A DNA stretch of 64,000 nt, from positions 248,001 to 312,000 of the forward strand of contig BGKB01000065.1 in assembly GCA_003116975.1 (NCBI GenBank). Reading direction: 5' to 3'. The stretch's first letter is position 1. Each line of letters starts with the position of its first letter. The notes beneath the pieces are model-generated. The model was not told the origin of the DNA and did not search any database. It saw only the letters and a list, made by a program, of their open reading frames with translations. This stretch comes from Aurantiochytrium sp. KH105. Its lineage: Eukaryota > Sar > Bigyra > Thraustochytrida > Thraustochytriidae. A program made the translations under genes and the position numbers. Below, piece after piece: positions 11,177 to 22,168 of the stretch.

Positions 11177-11237
11177 GGGGAAGAAAAGAAAGAAAAGAAA
11201 AGAAAGGAAGAAAAGAAGAAGAAAAAGGAGAAGAAGG
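11177..11237. repeat. 61-nt uninterrupted purine run
   Basis: A pure A/G run inside a longer purine-rich stretch (about 11040-11335), 550-600 bp upstream of the MYB start. Read on the MYB strand it is a pyrimidine tract. Confidence 0.85.
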
Positions 11238-13172
11238 TGAAAAGGGCAGGAGGAACGCGAAAGGAACTTGAAAGAAAAAAGGAAGGAAAAAAGGAGTAGA
11301 GGAAGGAAGGCAGAGGGAGGAGGAAAAAGTCGCAGTGCAGGCGCCAACTTTGTTCAAGATTTCGAGCGAGCGAGAGATCGGTCGCTCGCGCGGACGAGCC
11401 GACGGCCGCGGAGAGAGATGCTGCGGACGGACGCGCGGCGCCGAGGGAGCAGCGAGCGGCCAGCGAGAAGCCGCCGCGCTGCGGTTCCTGGCGGCCGCGG
11501 TCGCGGATGAAACGAGGGCAAAAATCACTCCGATGATGACAGACACGCAATGAAATGAAAAGAAATAGAAAAAGAAACAAAGAAAAAGAAAAAAAGCGAG
11601 GATCGGGCCGGCCTCGTGGCGGGTCTTTCGCGGAGCACTGCGGGCCACAGCGACGCTGCGGGGCCGCCGGCCAGCAGCCAGCCAGCCAGGGAGGCAGAGG
11701 TAGGTAGGGGGAGGAATAGCAGTAGGTATGGGGCAAGGGAGGGAGGGAGGGCCTATTGCGCTTGTTCCGCACCTCTGGGTATTCATGGCCGGCTGCATCT
11801 GCACGCAGCACAGGACCGCATCGCATCGCATCGCATCGCATCGAAGTGGCCAGCTTCCGCAGGCGGCGTCGTGTCGCGTCGCAGCGGCTTTCACACGTTC
11901 ATGCGCGGCCGTACTCCTCCGTACGTACCTGCCTCGGCGCTGCGCATGCACGCTTGCACTTCCCTTTTTTTTTTTTAAAACATTTAAGGCAGGGCGGGAA
12001 AGGGCCCACAGCGACCCGCGGCGCAGGGGCACGTGCGGCCCGCCTTGAAGACGCGACAGGAGCCCGAGGCCCAGCGCGAGGCTGCCGCCGGGAGGGCGCG
12101 AGGCTCCGGCGCAGGCCGCGCGGGCTGCTGCAGACTGTGAGGCGAGGCGGCGGTCCGACGCAGCCGCGCGCGGAAGAGACTCGCGCGCCCTGCGCGGTCC
12201 TGCCCTTCGCCGCCCTGCCGCTTTCCCGCGACGAGGAGGCCAGAGCGCGTGGTGTCGTGGTGTCGCGGCGAGGGAGCCCATGAGCTGTAGAGGCTGTGGG
12301 TATCTGTGGGCCAAGGTGCGGGCAGGATCCGCGGTTCGCATCGCGCCCAAGGACCGAAGCAAGGAGGGAAGGAAGGAAGGAGAGAAAGAAAGAAGGAAGG
12401 CAAGAGATTCGGGCTCGGACTGACTGACTCGTGACTCTGGCTGCTAGCGCGCCGGAGCGGCGGCCGAACCGCGGCCCCAGCGAGGCGGGAGGCGGTCGCA
12501 CGTCGCCCCGCTCGCCGGCCCCAGCCTCTACCTCCGCCGGCTGCGGCGTGCGTGCGTGCGTGCGTGCGAGCGTGCGCGCGTGCGAGGCACTGGGATGCTA
12601 GTATACAAAGTTGCGCCGGGAGGGGGAGGAGGGGGAGGAGGAGGAGGAGGAGGAGGAGGAGGAGGCGGGCGGCGCCTGAAAGACCCGCTGAAAGACCCGC
12701 GTCTTTCCGCCCGCAGTGGCGGCGGCCTCTGGCGCGCGGCGAAGGTGCACTCGGACGGACGCGGGGCGTCATCTCTGGGCGGCCTCGCTCGGCGGCGAGG
12801 CGCGGCGCGGTGTAGCCGGGCCACGGCGGGCCCGCAGCTCAGGCGCGGCTGCGGGCTCGCTCGCGGCCAATAAGCTCGCTTTTCCTTCATCCCTTCTTCT
12901 CTCCCCGGCCTCGCCGCCAGCACATTGCTCTGCAGGCGGCCGACCCTCGAGGCGCTTGCTAGCTGCTGCTGCAGCTGGCCGACTGGTCGCACCGCACCGC
13001 GTCACACCGCATGGCGCCGCTTTCGTCGCGGCCAATGGGATGGCCAGATATTCATGCCTGGAAAGGAGTGTCGAGTGGAGCCGGGAGAGAGTGCGCGAAC
13101 CAGCGTCTTTGCGTGGCGGCCCGCGAAAGACCCGAAAGACGCGCCAGTCATCCAGCCATCCAGCCATCCACC

Positions 13173-13175
13173 ATG

Positions 13176-13209
<34 letters not shown>
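13173..13209. repeat. (CCAG)n microsatellite
   Basis: Tandem CCAG copies, about nine with minor end degeneracy, in the MYB-WD40 spacer. Confidence 0.9.
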
Positions 13210-13210
<1 letters not shown>

Positions 13211-13993
13211 CCTGCCTGTCAGACAGCCAGCCAGCCGGCGCTGCTTCTCCGTGGCCTTCCTAGCTTGCTCGCTCGCTAGCTTGCGAGTTTCATCCGCGTG
13301 CGGCCTTCGCTTCCTCCCCGCGTGTCGCGCCGCCTTCCTGCCTGCCTGGCTCTGCCTGCCCGCCCATGCATGCATCCACCCATTTCATTCCCGTCCATTC
13401 CTCCCTCAAAATCGCCCGCCGCCGCTCGCCCACCCATTTTCGCCAGCCTGACAGACTGACAGTCAGACAGGCACGAGGCGTCATGCGCCAGCGAGGCAGC
13501 TCCGGCCGCGCCTCGGTCCAGACGCTCGCTCGCTTGGGTAGCTGGTCGGCCAGTCCATCCGTCGCCGCAGGGCCTCGCCGGTCGGCCGGGCGCCTGAAGA
13601 TCGAGCTGCATTGCTGATCGCGTTGACCGCACCGACAGATCGATCGATCTCAGAATCGATTCCATTCCATTTCTCAGGATCGATCGCCATTGATCGATCG
13701 ATCGGTCGATCTCGCGCCTGCGTTGCGGGCCGGCGCTGCGAAAGACCCGAAAGACCGCCCGGTCCGGAAGCCAGCACGCGTGCGGGGGCCCTTCGTCCTC
13801 TCTCTCTCTCTCTCTCTCTCCCCTGCGCCATGCACGCCCGTGTTACACAACATCATGGCAGGGCACGCACGCATTGCATCCCTCCCTCCATCTCCTTCTC
13901 TCCTTCCCTCCCTCCCTCGCCCCGCCGCGCCGCGATCAAGAAGGAAGGGAGGGAGGAGGGGGAGAAGGAATCTATCTATCTATCGATCTTGCG

Positions 13994-14042
<49 letters not shown>
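13994..14042. repeat. (GGCT)12 microsatellite
   Basis: About twelve perfect tandem copies of GGCT, 49 bp, in the MYB-WD40 spacer. Confidence 0.93.
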
Positions 14043-14043
<1 letters not shown>

Positions 14044-15217
14044 TGAAAGAAGGAAAGAACAGCAGCCCCGGCCGCAATGCGCTGTCATGCTGCCGCTGCG
14101 AACCCTCTGCAGCGCGGGGGAGGCACAGCGGGGATCGCCGAGCCGAGCGAGGGCGCCTCGCCCGCAGCGCAGCGCAGCCGGGGCGGGGAAGGCCGCTCTC
14201 GTCCCGGTTCCCCGCGCTGTCTGTGCATCGCAGTGATGGCGCTGGCGGGAGAAAGTGAATAGAGCAAGCCGGAGGGCGCGTCCTTCGGGTCTTTCATACC
14301 GTGCCCGGCCCACTTACTCACTTAATTGATGAAAAGTTTCCATGCGGAGGGCGACGACGCGAGGCGAGACGTGACGACGCGAAGGCCTGGCGGCCCGGCT
14401 GCGGCCGAGATCTCGCTCTCGTCTTGCGCGGCCGACGCGGCCTTGGCGCGAAACGCGGAAGGTACGGCCGGAGCGAGCGACGAAGAGGAGTCGCAGCCGC
14501 AGAGCACAGCAGTGCGGCGGCGCGACTGCGACTGCGACTCGATTGGCCGCGCCGCGTCTTTCACGCGCCCCTTCCCCGGTCCGGAGGCGGAGGCCCCCGC
14601 AGCCGAGCGCCCCCCCCCCCCCCCTTCCTCTCCCTAGCCGCTTACCCCTGCCACGTTTTGCGATGCTTGTTCTGCCCCAGTCTGCGGGACGCTGAAAGAC
14701 ACTCGGCCGGCCCTCCCTCACGTAATAGAGTGAGGGAGAGGAGTGGGTGAGTGAGTGAAAGACACCCGGCCCTTGAGCCCCTGGCCGCTGCTGCTGCTGC
14801 TGCTGCTTTGCTGCTTTGCTGCAGCGAGCGACTGCTTTTTCCCCTTTTCTTCCCGCTTGAAGAAGAGCAGCAGCGAGAAAAGGCGCAGACGCGACCGGGA
14901 AAGATCAGCACCGAGCGGCTGCGGCCCAAGCGCGCATTCATCTCCTCCGACGTCGACTTCGAGTTCTTGGGTCGCGCCGACGTGCAACCAATAAGCATCG
15001 ACTTGGCTTCATTCAAGTGGTTGGCTTCATTCACATGTCAAGTTGGCTTCATTCACAGTCAGTCAAGTTGGCTTCGATGCTAGCTATAGCTACAGTAATA
15101 ACAAGCGGTCGTATGCGCAACGCAAAATGGCACCGGCTGGGACGACGGACGCAAAGGTGTCGCGTCCCATCCCAGCACCTAGTTGAAGACTCCAACGCTA
15201 CGCGCCACCGCTGCGCT

Positions 15218-15296
15218 CGCGGCGCGGTCCCGAGCGAGCACAGTCACGATTGGCCATTGCAGGGCATGAAAGGTCGTCGCGCGGGACCGCGCCGCG
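15218..15296. repeat. Perfect 15-bp inverted repeat (potential hairpin)
   Basis: CGCGGCGCGGTCCCG at 15218-15232 is the exact reverse complement of 15282-15296. Inside it, after one mismatch, GCGA (15234-15237) pairs with TCGC (15277-15280), so the stem can reach about 20 bp with one mismatch around a loop of about 39 nt. A weaker inverted repeat (GCTGGGA at 15136-15142 with TCCCAGC at 15170-15176) lies just upstream. It could be a structured RNA, a regulatory site or a transposon remnant; the sequence does not decide. Confidence 0.6.
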
Positions 15297-15939
15297 TGAA
15301 CGGTCGCGAGCCGCGCCGATAACAGAGCTTAGTGCCTTGGGTCCGTGCTGATCGTACCAGCCGATAACAACGGCTCTGGCCGTCAAAGTCTTCAAAGCTG
15401 CGCAGACTCACATCGTCCATGTGCATCTTGCGATATCGCAGTGCATTCTGTGCATGCCTAGAACTAATCGCTATCAGCAGCAGCAGCAGCAGCAGCAGCA
15501 ATCAGTTCCGGCAGAGGCTGGAAATTTCCCAATCGTGACGAACATGGACGCATGGCGACAATCGCAAGTCAGCGTACTTGCCCAGGCTCCCCGCGCTGCC
15601 TAACTGCAGCAGCAGATGAAGTAACAAGCAAGCTAATCTCTTGGCTGCTCCTTCGCGTCCAGAGAAGCCAGCTACCGCCACTGCCAGCAACTGCGATTGT
15701 CATTGCAACGGCTGCGGCAACCGTTCCGAGCCTCGCCCACCAGCGACAGCGGGCCAACGCGACCGACCGAAGACCATTTCTGCTAAAGAGGCCCAAATCG
15801 CCCGGCCACAGCCAGCCGAGTCCGTAACGGCAATATATGCACCAATGAAGGATGACAAGAGGAGACGCAGCTGCCAGCGAATTCCCTGCAAAACAGAGAA
15901 TGGGCCTGCACAATGGCAGACCACTAATGGCACGCAACA

Positions 15940-18354
15940 ATGGGTGCAGACCATGACGACAACCTCGCACGAGCAGAATCGCTCGACTGGCAAACCGACT
16001 ATAACGCGCTCGTGCTGCAGCAACGCGTCAGAGAGGAGCTCGAGAAGAAACGTCGCTACGATGAACTTCAACTGAAAGAGAAAGCGCGGCTCGAACAGCA
16101 ACGTAAAGCCACGCTCGCTCGTGAACTCGCGCGCATACGCAACCGGTTCCGCAAAGCAAAGTCCGCTCACGCCGGCGGACCCACCCTAGTGTACTCCAGT
16201 TTTCACCCCTTTGGCCATATACTCGAACTCTTGCGGGTCAGCAAACTCGACGCAGTCCTCTCGCTCGGAAGCCACGGTTTTCTCGGCGTTTGGAAGGAGG
16301 CAGCGCTCCCTACACAGCCCGCACGAGCGCTTCCTGCGCCAACACTCGTCGACTATGCCGACGCCACGCGGGAAACCTTTGCTGGCGACTTGGAGCACGT
16401 CATCGCTGCCGCCTGCTTCATCATTGATCCCGTTTCCGAAGAGATTCCTTCTTCTGTCGCCAGCATTATTGACGAACTCGAGGAGGATCGCCAGCGACAG
16501 CGCGAAGAAGCCAAAGCCGCCGCGGATAAACTTGCCGCGACACACTCCGATTCCACATCATCCTCGGCGTCAGCGTCAAGGGCATCGGCTGTTGCTGCGC
16601 AAAGTGACATCGACTCGACAAACGATGAAAAAAATCGCGCAGAGAAACTTACACACATACAGTCCTCTGAGAAAACCAAAGGCAAAGCCAAAGGCAAGCG
16701 CAATCATGACAAAGGAAGAGAACCAAACGGCCAACAACAAGATGACGAAGCTAAAGATGCAGATCAAAAGGATCGGCAACGTGGAAGAGGCAAAGTTGTC
16801 ACCACGCTTAGGGGCAGCGGCGGCGGCGGCGGTGGCGGAGGAGGAGGAGTAGGGCCAGACGCTGACGACGTCAAGCCCACACGCGTCCTCACCTTTTCCA
16901 TGACGCCCACCGGACGTGGCTTCCTCACTGTGTGCTACATTGCTGCCAAACCGCACCTAACAGCCGATCCAGAAACCCTCACCGAAGACGACATGCAGAG
17001 TTTTCGCGAGGCAGCCGCTCTCTTCGGAAAAGACCCTGCCGCAGCGATCCGTAACATGCGGGTCAATCTCGAAGACGAGGGCGTGCGCTGGATTCATTCT
17101 GTGGACACACTCCTCGACAGGCCCATGGCACGACACTCCTTCTCCGCAGTCTCGTACGCAGCTGCATCCTCGTGTCTCGTGGGCTGCGCGCAAAACACCG
17201 TGCGCGGATTCGATGTGCGCCTGCGCTGTCTTTGGACATGCCAGCTCGATACGCTCCTCCAGCCGCCGCGAGATAAGACGCGCGACACAGTCAGTTTGCT
17301 CTTTGACGACGCCAAGTCCTTGTCGTCTGCCGCAGCCGCGCCTGCAGGTCGCGCCAGCCTCTCGACCCAGGCTCGTGTCGAGGAACGTGACAGCGCGGCC
17401 AGTTCCGACGAGAAAATCTCGTGCATGGTCCCTCTCGACCCGGTCGGAAGAGCCTTTCTCTTTGGGCTCGCCAATGGCCAGCTCGTTCTGCTCGAAACCT
17501 TGCGCGAGGCTCCTCCCCAGGTTATTCGCGGCCCAAGCACTTCGCGTCTCGTCCCTCAAGCCACATCAAGCCGAAGGAGCCACGCCATCGAAGCATCTCC
17601 CAGTACGGATGCGGGTGCTCATCTCGGGGCTGCCGAGAGCATGTCCTCGCATCCACTCCGGAGCATGGCGAGCATGTCTCTGAAAAGGCCCACTGTTACC
17701 AATAATGCTGTCACTTCACTCGCGCGATCTTGGTTTGATGCCGTGTCAGCGCGCGCGAAAAAGGCTCGAAACAGAGACGGAGCAGCCACAGTCTTTAGCA
17801 AGTCCAGCGTCAACTACGGGAGTTCTACGGATCTCGGGCCCGCAGACTCCATGGCGTCCATTGGGATCCTGGGATCCTTTGCGGGTGAGGCCGCCGAAAA
17901 CAGCGATGGTGTGGGGCGTCTCGTCACCTCGCCTCAGGGGGCCAAACTGATGGTACTCGCCAAGTTCGATCAAGCCATCACTTGTATTCTTCCTCTCAAC
18001 GAGCACGCTATCGCGGTGGGCTTTGATGACGGGAGCCTTGCTCAGGTTCTGTCTGACGCGCGCCACGACGAAGGCACAATCTTCATTCCTGACACAGGGG
18101 CTTCGTCTGTGCGTGCTCTCGCCTATGTCGCGGACCGTGAGCGCATTATTTCTTGCGATGAAGCGGGCACTCTTCGCGTGTTCGCCAGTGGGCGTCTCGA
18201 AGGGCTCACACGGACTGCTAGTATCTTGAAACCTCGCTGCCTTTACAGCCCATCCCCGGATCGCAACCTTTGCTTGCTTGGAGCGCATCAGCGGTTCTCG
18301 CTTCTCGCCCAGGACAGCTTTACGGCGTGGCGTCTGGCAGAAATTACAAAGTAA
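15940..18354 (+). CDS. WD40-like beta-propeller protein with N-terminal coiled coil
   Basis: The predicted protein has 804 aa. Residues about 25-75 are a charged coiled coil rich in Glu, Lys and Arg. The remainder has repeated beta-strand blocks with WD-like endings (SLGSHGFLGVWK near 110, NTVRGFDVRLRCLW near 415, GTLRVFASGR near 745), suggesting a degenerate propeller. Between them are a Ser/Lys-rich insertion and a Gly run. I do not recognise a specific family. The start at 15940 (MGADHDDN) is the first ATG that gives a continuous frame; a short upstream exon cannot be excluded because CDS-like composition begins abruptly here. It ends tail-to-tail with the mitochondrial carrier gene. Confidence 0.75.
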   Translation: MGADHDDNLARAESLDWQTDYNALVLQQRVREELEKKRRYDELQLKEKARLEQQRKATLARELARIRNRFRKAKSAHAGGPTLVYSSFHPFGHILELLRVSKLDAVLSLGSHGFLGVWKEAALPTQPARALPAPTLVDYADATRETFAGDLEHVIAAACFIIDPVSEEIPSSVASIIDELEEDRQRQREEAKAAADKLAATHSDSTSSSASASRASAVAAQSDIDSTNDEKNRAEKLTHIQSSEKTKGKAKGKRNHDKGREPNGQQQDDEAKDADQKDRQRGRGKVVTTLRGSGGGGGGGGGGVGPDADDVKPTRVLTFSMTPTGRGFLTVCYIAAKPHLTADPETLTEDDMQSFREAAALFGKDPAAAIRNMRVNLEDEGVRWIHSVDTLLDRPMARHSFSAVSYAAASSCLVGCAQNTVRGFDVRLRCLWTCQLDTLLQPPRDKTRDTVSLLFDDAKSLSSAAAAPAGRASLSTQARVEERDSAASSDEKISCMVPLDPVGRAFLFGLANGQLVLLETLREAPPQVIRGPSTSRLVPQATSSRRSHAIEASPSTDAGAHLGAAESMSSHPLRSMASMSLKRPTVTNNAVTSLARSWFDAVSARAKKARNRDGAATVFSKSSVNYGSSTDLGPADSMASIGILGSFAGEAAENSDGVGRLVTSPQGAKLMVLAKFDQAITCILPLNEHAIAVGFDDGSLAQVLSDARHDEGTIFIPDTGASSVRALAYVADRERIISCDEAGTLRVFASGRLEGLTRTASILKPRCLYSPSPDRNLCLLGAHQRFSLLAQDSFTAWRLAEITK

Positions 18355-18839
18355 AGAGGTGGTTGGTTGCCTATCTGGTTGCCTGACTTGATTGACTTGT
18401 GCAGACGAACTCTAATCTGTTCCGGCAAGCTTCACGTCTGCGACTAGGCCAAAGTATATCTCTTTTCTCTCTGAAAAATAACACATGTAACAAAGAAAAC
18501 ACCTGTTGAAAAGACTACGAAGGGCTGCAGCCTTCTCAAATTAGGCTATTGCAGGCTTTTTAATCTCGTCATTGTTTGCAATTCATTGAATGTAAAATTT
18601 CTCTTCTCCAAGGTCCAATCAAGCTACGTTATAAACTTTGGTCAGACTCGCTGTCAGCATGATCACGATGGTTCGGAATAGAATGCACTCCTGCTACCCT
18701 CTCGACATGTATAGAGCATGCTCTCCGCGCATGTAGTAGTGATAGTACAACGAAACTACGGAAACCGACGGAACCTAATAAATCGCCAAGAAGCCAAGAA
18801 AGAAAGCGCTAACACAATTTCTACAGTTTGCGCACAGTG
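18355..18839. other. Convergent 3' flank
   Basis: 485 bp between two converging stop codons. AT-richer than the flanking genes, with no gene or clear repeat. It should hold both 3' UTRs and poly(A) sites. Confidence 0.6.
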
Positions 18840-19697
18840 CTAAAACTGGCGCATCCAGCGCATGAGAGCTTCGTATACGTAAAAGGTGACTGCGCTCACC
18901 GGAAACGCTCGCACCAAAAGCGGACCTGCACCCTTGTACAAGCCCTGAACACCATCCTTTTCCAAAGTCACGCGCAGACATTGCATCGTGCTCGTGTATT
19001 GACGCTCTTGCAGCGGGCGGAGACAATCCGTCTGAATGCGCGTCTTGATCACGTCGATGGGAATGACCGGGAACCAGCAGAGAACGCCAGCAAGGCCGCC
19101 CGAAATGAGCTCTGCTGGCGTGCGCGCAAGCCCAAACTTGTGCTGCGCTATTTCCTTGGACTCTGTGTACACCACAAAGTAGAGACCGGATGCCGGCGAG
19201 TCGCGAATGACCGTGATGCCAAAGCCGCGATACAGCGCAGGAATGCCACCGGCAGCCCAGCGCTGGCGCACGATGCGGCGCATCCCACCCAAACTCGAAT
19301 GTTGGCTGTCGACCTGGAGGTTGCACTTGATGAGCTCGAGAGGCGTCGTGACTAGCGTGCTAAAGGCGCCGCCCATGGTTCCGGCGATAAAGACATCCCG
19401 TAGCCTCGCATCGGCAGTGCCCGTCGCCAGCGAGTGCCCACTCAAGGCCTGCAAAGTGTAGTTGTAGCCTGCAAAGCTCAACGACGTGTATGCAACTTGG
19501 CCGAGGACCGGTGACATGATGCCTTTAAAGAGGCCGGCGACGCCTTCGCCGCGCAAAGTTGCGGCCATCACCGCGCCGACCGAGTGTCGACCCTGCGCGC
19601 TCTGAAGACGGACCTTGAGCGTGTCAAGCGGGTGACCCACAACGATGCCGACGCCGCCGGCGATGGACCCAGCCGTGAGGTCCTGGACGAGCTCCAT
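18840..19697 (-). CDS. Mitochondrial carrier family (SLC25) protein
   Basis: The predicted protein has 285 aa, a normal length for the family, with three ~95-residue repeats of two membrane helices each. Each repeat has the signature P-x-[DE]-x-x-K: PLDTLK at 23-28, PLELIK at 119-124 and PIDVIK at 213-218. It should exchange a metabolite across the mitochondrial inner membrane. The matrix helix RDSPASGLYF near 165-174 and the opening AGSIAGGVGIVVGHPLDTLK resemble the carnitine/acylcarnitine, basic amino acid and SLC25A45-48 carriers, so a substrate in that set is the best guess; exact substrate unassigned. Start at 19697 gives MELVQDLTAG directly before helix 1. No introns. Confidence 0.93.
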   Translation of the reverse strand: MELVQDLTAGSIAGGVGIVVGHPLDTLKVRLQSAQGRHSVGAVMAATLRGEGVAGLFKGIMSPVLGQVAYTSLSFAGYNYTLQALSGHSLATGTADARLRDVFIAGTMGGAFSTLVTTPLELIKCNLQVDSQHSSLGGMRRIVRQRWAAGGIPALYRGFGITVIRDSPASGLYFVVYTESKEIAQHKFGLARTPAELISGGLAGVLCWFPVIPIDVIKTRIQTDCLRPLQERQYTSTMQCLRVTLEKDGVQGLYKGAGPLLVRAFPVSAVTFYVYEALMRWMRQF

Positions 19698-20060
19698 CCT
19701 GCTCGTTGCTCCTGTGCAAGGTCTCTTGCGCTGCGCTGGCCGTCGCGACCAGCGCCACGCTCGCGAGCCCGCGTCTGTGTCGCCTTACGGAGCAGCAGCA
19801 GCAGGCAGGCTGCCAGTCTGCCAAACGGCTGGAGACGTCATCACAAACACAGAAAAGTGCGCACGCGTGGAATACCGTCATTTGCGTTAGTTTCTTGCGG
19901 CACGCCCGCCATGAACTTGCGAGCACCTTTCCTCGCGAGGCAAAAGGTATACGCATTCGATCGTGGCGAGAAGAGAGGCTCGGACACACGAAAGAAGAAG
20001 AAGAAGAAGAAGAAGAAGCGCAAGCTCACGGTCCCCCTGCTCGCTTCCTTGCGAAAAACA

Positions 20061-20185
20061 CACATCACATCACATCACATCACATCACATCACATCACAT
20101 CACATCACATCACATCACATCACATCACATCACATCACATCACATCACATCACATCACATCACATCACATCACATCACATCACAT
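20061..20185. repeat. (CACAT)25 microsatellite
   Basis: Twenty-five perfect tandem copies of the pentamer CACAT, 125 bp, ending in one degenerate unit. It lies about 360 bp upstream of the mitochondrial carrier start codon. Confidence 0.97.
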
Positions 20186-21650
20186 CACACCACAAACACG
20201 AGCAACGATTCTGGTCTCGACCGAAAGGGAGCCTTTCCATGGACCTGCCGATAGAATGATTCTGCCACTGGCTGCTTTGCTGCAGTCATGCGGTCTGATC
20301 GATTTGTTTTTTGTTTTCTTCCTTTTGAGAGCTGTCGTCTCTACACCGGTCGGCTGGTCGGTCGATCGGTCGGTCAGTCGGTCGGCGACCACTAGCGGTG
20401 CAGGTTGTTCGACAACCTGTTACGTACTACCGGTTTGTTGCATCTTGCTCGTTCATTGCCTCTTGCTCGATTACATCATCTTCTTGCAGTCTCGAGCTAG
20501 AGGCTACACACACCGCATAATCTATTTCGCTCACTTGTTCTTCTTTTGGCTCCACTATGATTCTCTGTCAGGCTGATTGACCTGGCTGCTGACAGCAATG
20601 ATGACTCCTTTTGACCACCGTCACGACGCCTTTATCACTTTTGGGGCTTTGACGACCGGCAGTTGACTGATTGGTTGGCTTAGGCGTATGGCGTGGAAGC
20701 CATGTCGCAATGCGGTCACTGTCAATCAATCAGCTGCTGCTGCTGCTGCTGCTGCTGCTACGCTGCTGCTACTGCTACGCTGCTGCTGCTACTGCTACTC
20801 AGGTCCCCGAGATCACAACCAAGCGACCCCACCCCGCACCTGCTAGTGTCCTATTCTGATGAGGAGCTGGAGTCCACTGTCTCCGTCTCCTCTGTACCCG
20901 ACCTCTGACTGTTGTAGGAGCTCACATCATCATCATCCAATCGCGCACGACTTTCCATCTCACTGAGAGGATTCGATTGCAGTGCTTGTGGCGGCCGCAC
21001 CGCCTACCAGGAATATTCGCGCGGCAGCGGCTCTGCGGCGGGAGGTCGTCGACTCGCCATCGACAGCGACAGCGACCACCGATCTCGATCCCAGCCGTTG
21101 CCTCCGCAGCCGCTTCAAGCATGAAGAAGCGTGTCTCTCGCGGCCTCGGGAGGCCGGCATGCACGCCCAGGGCGGCGGAGAGGACGATGTCCCTCTCCCG
21201 CCGCGGGGGGTGACGCTCCTCGGGCGGCAGGCCGGCCCGCCAGGTCATGGCCTGGCATCGTCAGCGTCCATTCTGCAGCCCTGCGCTGCGCTGCGCTGCG
21301 CTGCGCAGGCTCTCAGCCAGCTAGCTGCCCTATTAGCCCCGGTCAGGGTCCGTAAAAAGTGGCCCTCGCGCCTTTTGGCCCAGGCGCGGCCCTGGGGCGG
21401 CTTCCAGCGGGCGCCCGGGAGCGCCCGCCTCGCGGGAGACCGCGGCGCCCGGGCCCCCGCCCCGCGCGCGGCCTTCCCCGCGGGTCGCTTCCCGCCCGCG
21501 CCGCCGCTCGGGCTCGCGCAGCGCGGCCAGCCGAGGTCGGGCGCGGCGCGGGACTCGCGGTGGCGAGGCCGGGTGGCCCCGGGTCCGGTGCGCGCGGGCG
21601 GGTGGGCCCGCTGTTACCGCGCGGGGCCGCGGTGGGACGCGCGGTTTGCG

Positions 21651-21840
21651 CGACTTGCGGCGGCGCGGGGCGTACTTGCGGCGGCGCGGATACTCGTGTT
21701 GCGGCGCGCGGCGCAGCCTCGGTTTTCCGGCCGGCGGCGGGAAGCCGGGAGGGCGGCGCATAGCGCACTTGCGGGGCGCGCATAGGCGACTTGCGGGCGC
21801 GGCGCGCGCAAGTGCGGAATGCGCGGCGCAAGTGCGCTAT
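21651..21840. promoter_or_regulatory. Cluster of ACTTGCG elements upstream of the RRM gene
   Basis: At least six related copies: ACTTGCGGCGGCGCGG at 21653 and 21674, TAGCGCACTTGCGGGGCGCG at 21761-21780, TAGGCGACTTGCGGGCGCGG at 21783-21802, and reverse copies GCGCAAGTGC at 21806-21815 and CGGCGCAAGTGCGCTA at 21825-21840. The last is the exact complement of the motif clustered at 51.03-51.09 kb upstream of the KH gene. The core CACTTG is E-box-like. Role inferred from recurrence in two promoters. Confidence 0.5.
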
Positions 21841-22104
21841 GGCGGCGACCCATTCCGGCGGCGATTCCATCCATACTGGGAAAAGAGAGGGCGCGAAAGA
21901 GAGAAAGAAAGGAGAAAGAAACAAGGAAACAAAGCAGGCCAGGAAAGGCAAACGCGCAGAGCCGCCCCGTGCCAGCGCCGACGCGGGAGCGCAGCGCGGG
22001 CCGGGAGAGGCCGGCAGACCGCCGTCCGCGCGGCCGCGCGCAGCCAGCGTCCGGCGTCGAGGCGCCGCAGACGTCCGGCGGCCAGACATCAATCCAGACG
22101 CCAT

Positions 22105-22168
22105 CCAGACGCCATCCATCCATCCATCCATCCACCCATCCATCCATCCATCCATCCATCCATCCATC
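22105..22168. repeat. (CCAT)n microsatellite
   Basis: Tandem CCAT/CATC copies with one CACC interruption, about 530-590 bp upstream of the RRM gene start. Confidence 0.92.

Larger units (their letters stand above)
11620..14295. repeat. Dispersed GAAAGACCCG motif, six exact copies
   Basis: Exact copies of GAAAGACCCG (or its complement CGGGTCTTTC) at 11620-11629, 12678-12687, 12690-12699, 13125-13134, 13740-13749 and 14286-14295. Near copies overlap or follow some of them (13134-13143, 13749-13758), and GAAAGACAC variants occur near 14694 and 14756. All are in noncoding DNA. Function unknown. Confidence 0.7.
10623..15939. other. 5.3 kb GC-rich spacer between divergent genes
   Basis: No convincing gene. 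It lies between the starts of the MYB gene (minus) and the WD40-like gene (plus). Contents seen: an oligopurine tract (11177-11237 is 61 uninterrupted purines), GGA and CGTG repeats near 12540-12665, CCAG, GATC and GGCT arrays near 13170-14042, six copies of GAAAGACCCG, and a strong inverted repeat at 15218-15296. Several open frames of 100-500 codons exist on both strands, but they are Arg/Ala/Pro-rich, mirror each other and hold no domain. Confidence 0.55.

Noticed and set aside
10857-12362. A 501-codon minus-strand frame upstream of the MYB gene
   Set aside because: Composed of Arg/Ala/Ser/Pro runs and phenylalanine stretches from a purine-rich tract; overlapping frames on the same strand are equally open. 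No domain or good start.
13630-13712. Cluster of ATCGATCG palindromes as a possible replication or methylation site
   Set aside because: It reads as a degenerate GATC/ATCG microsatellite among other tetranucleotide arrays; no supporting element nearby.
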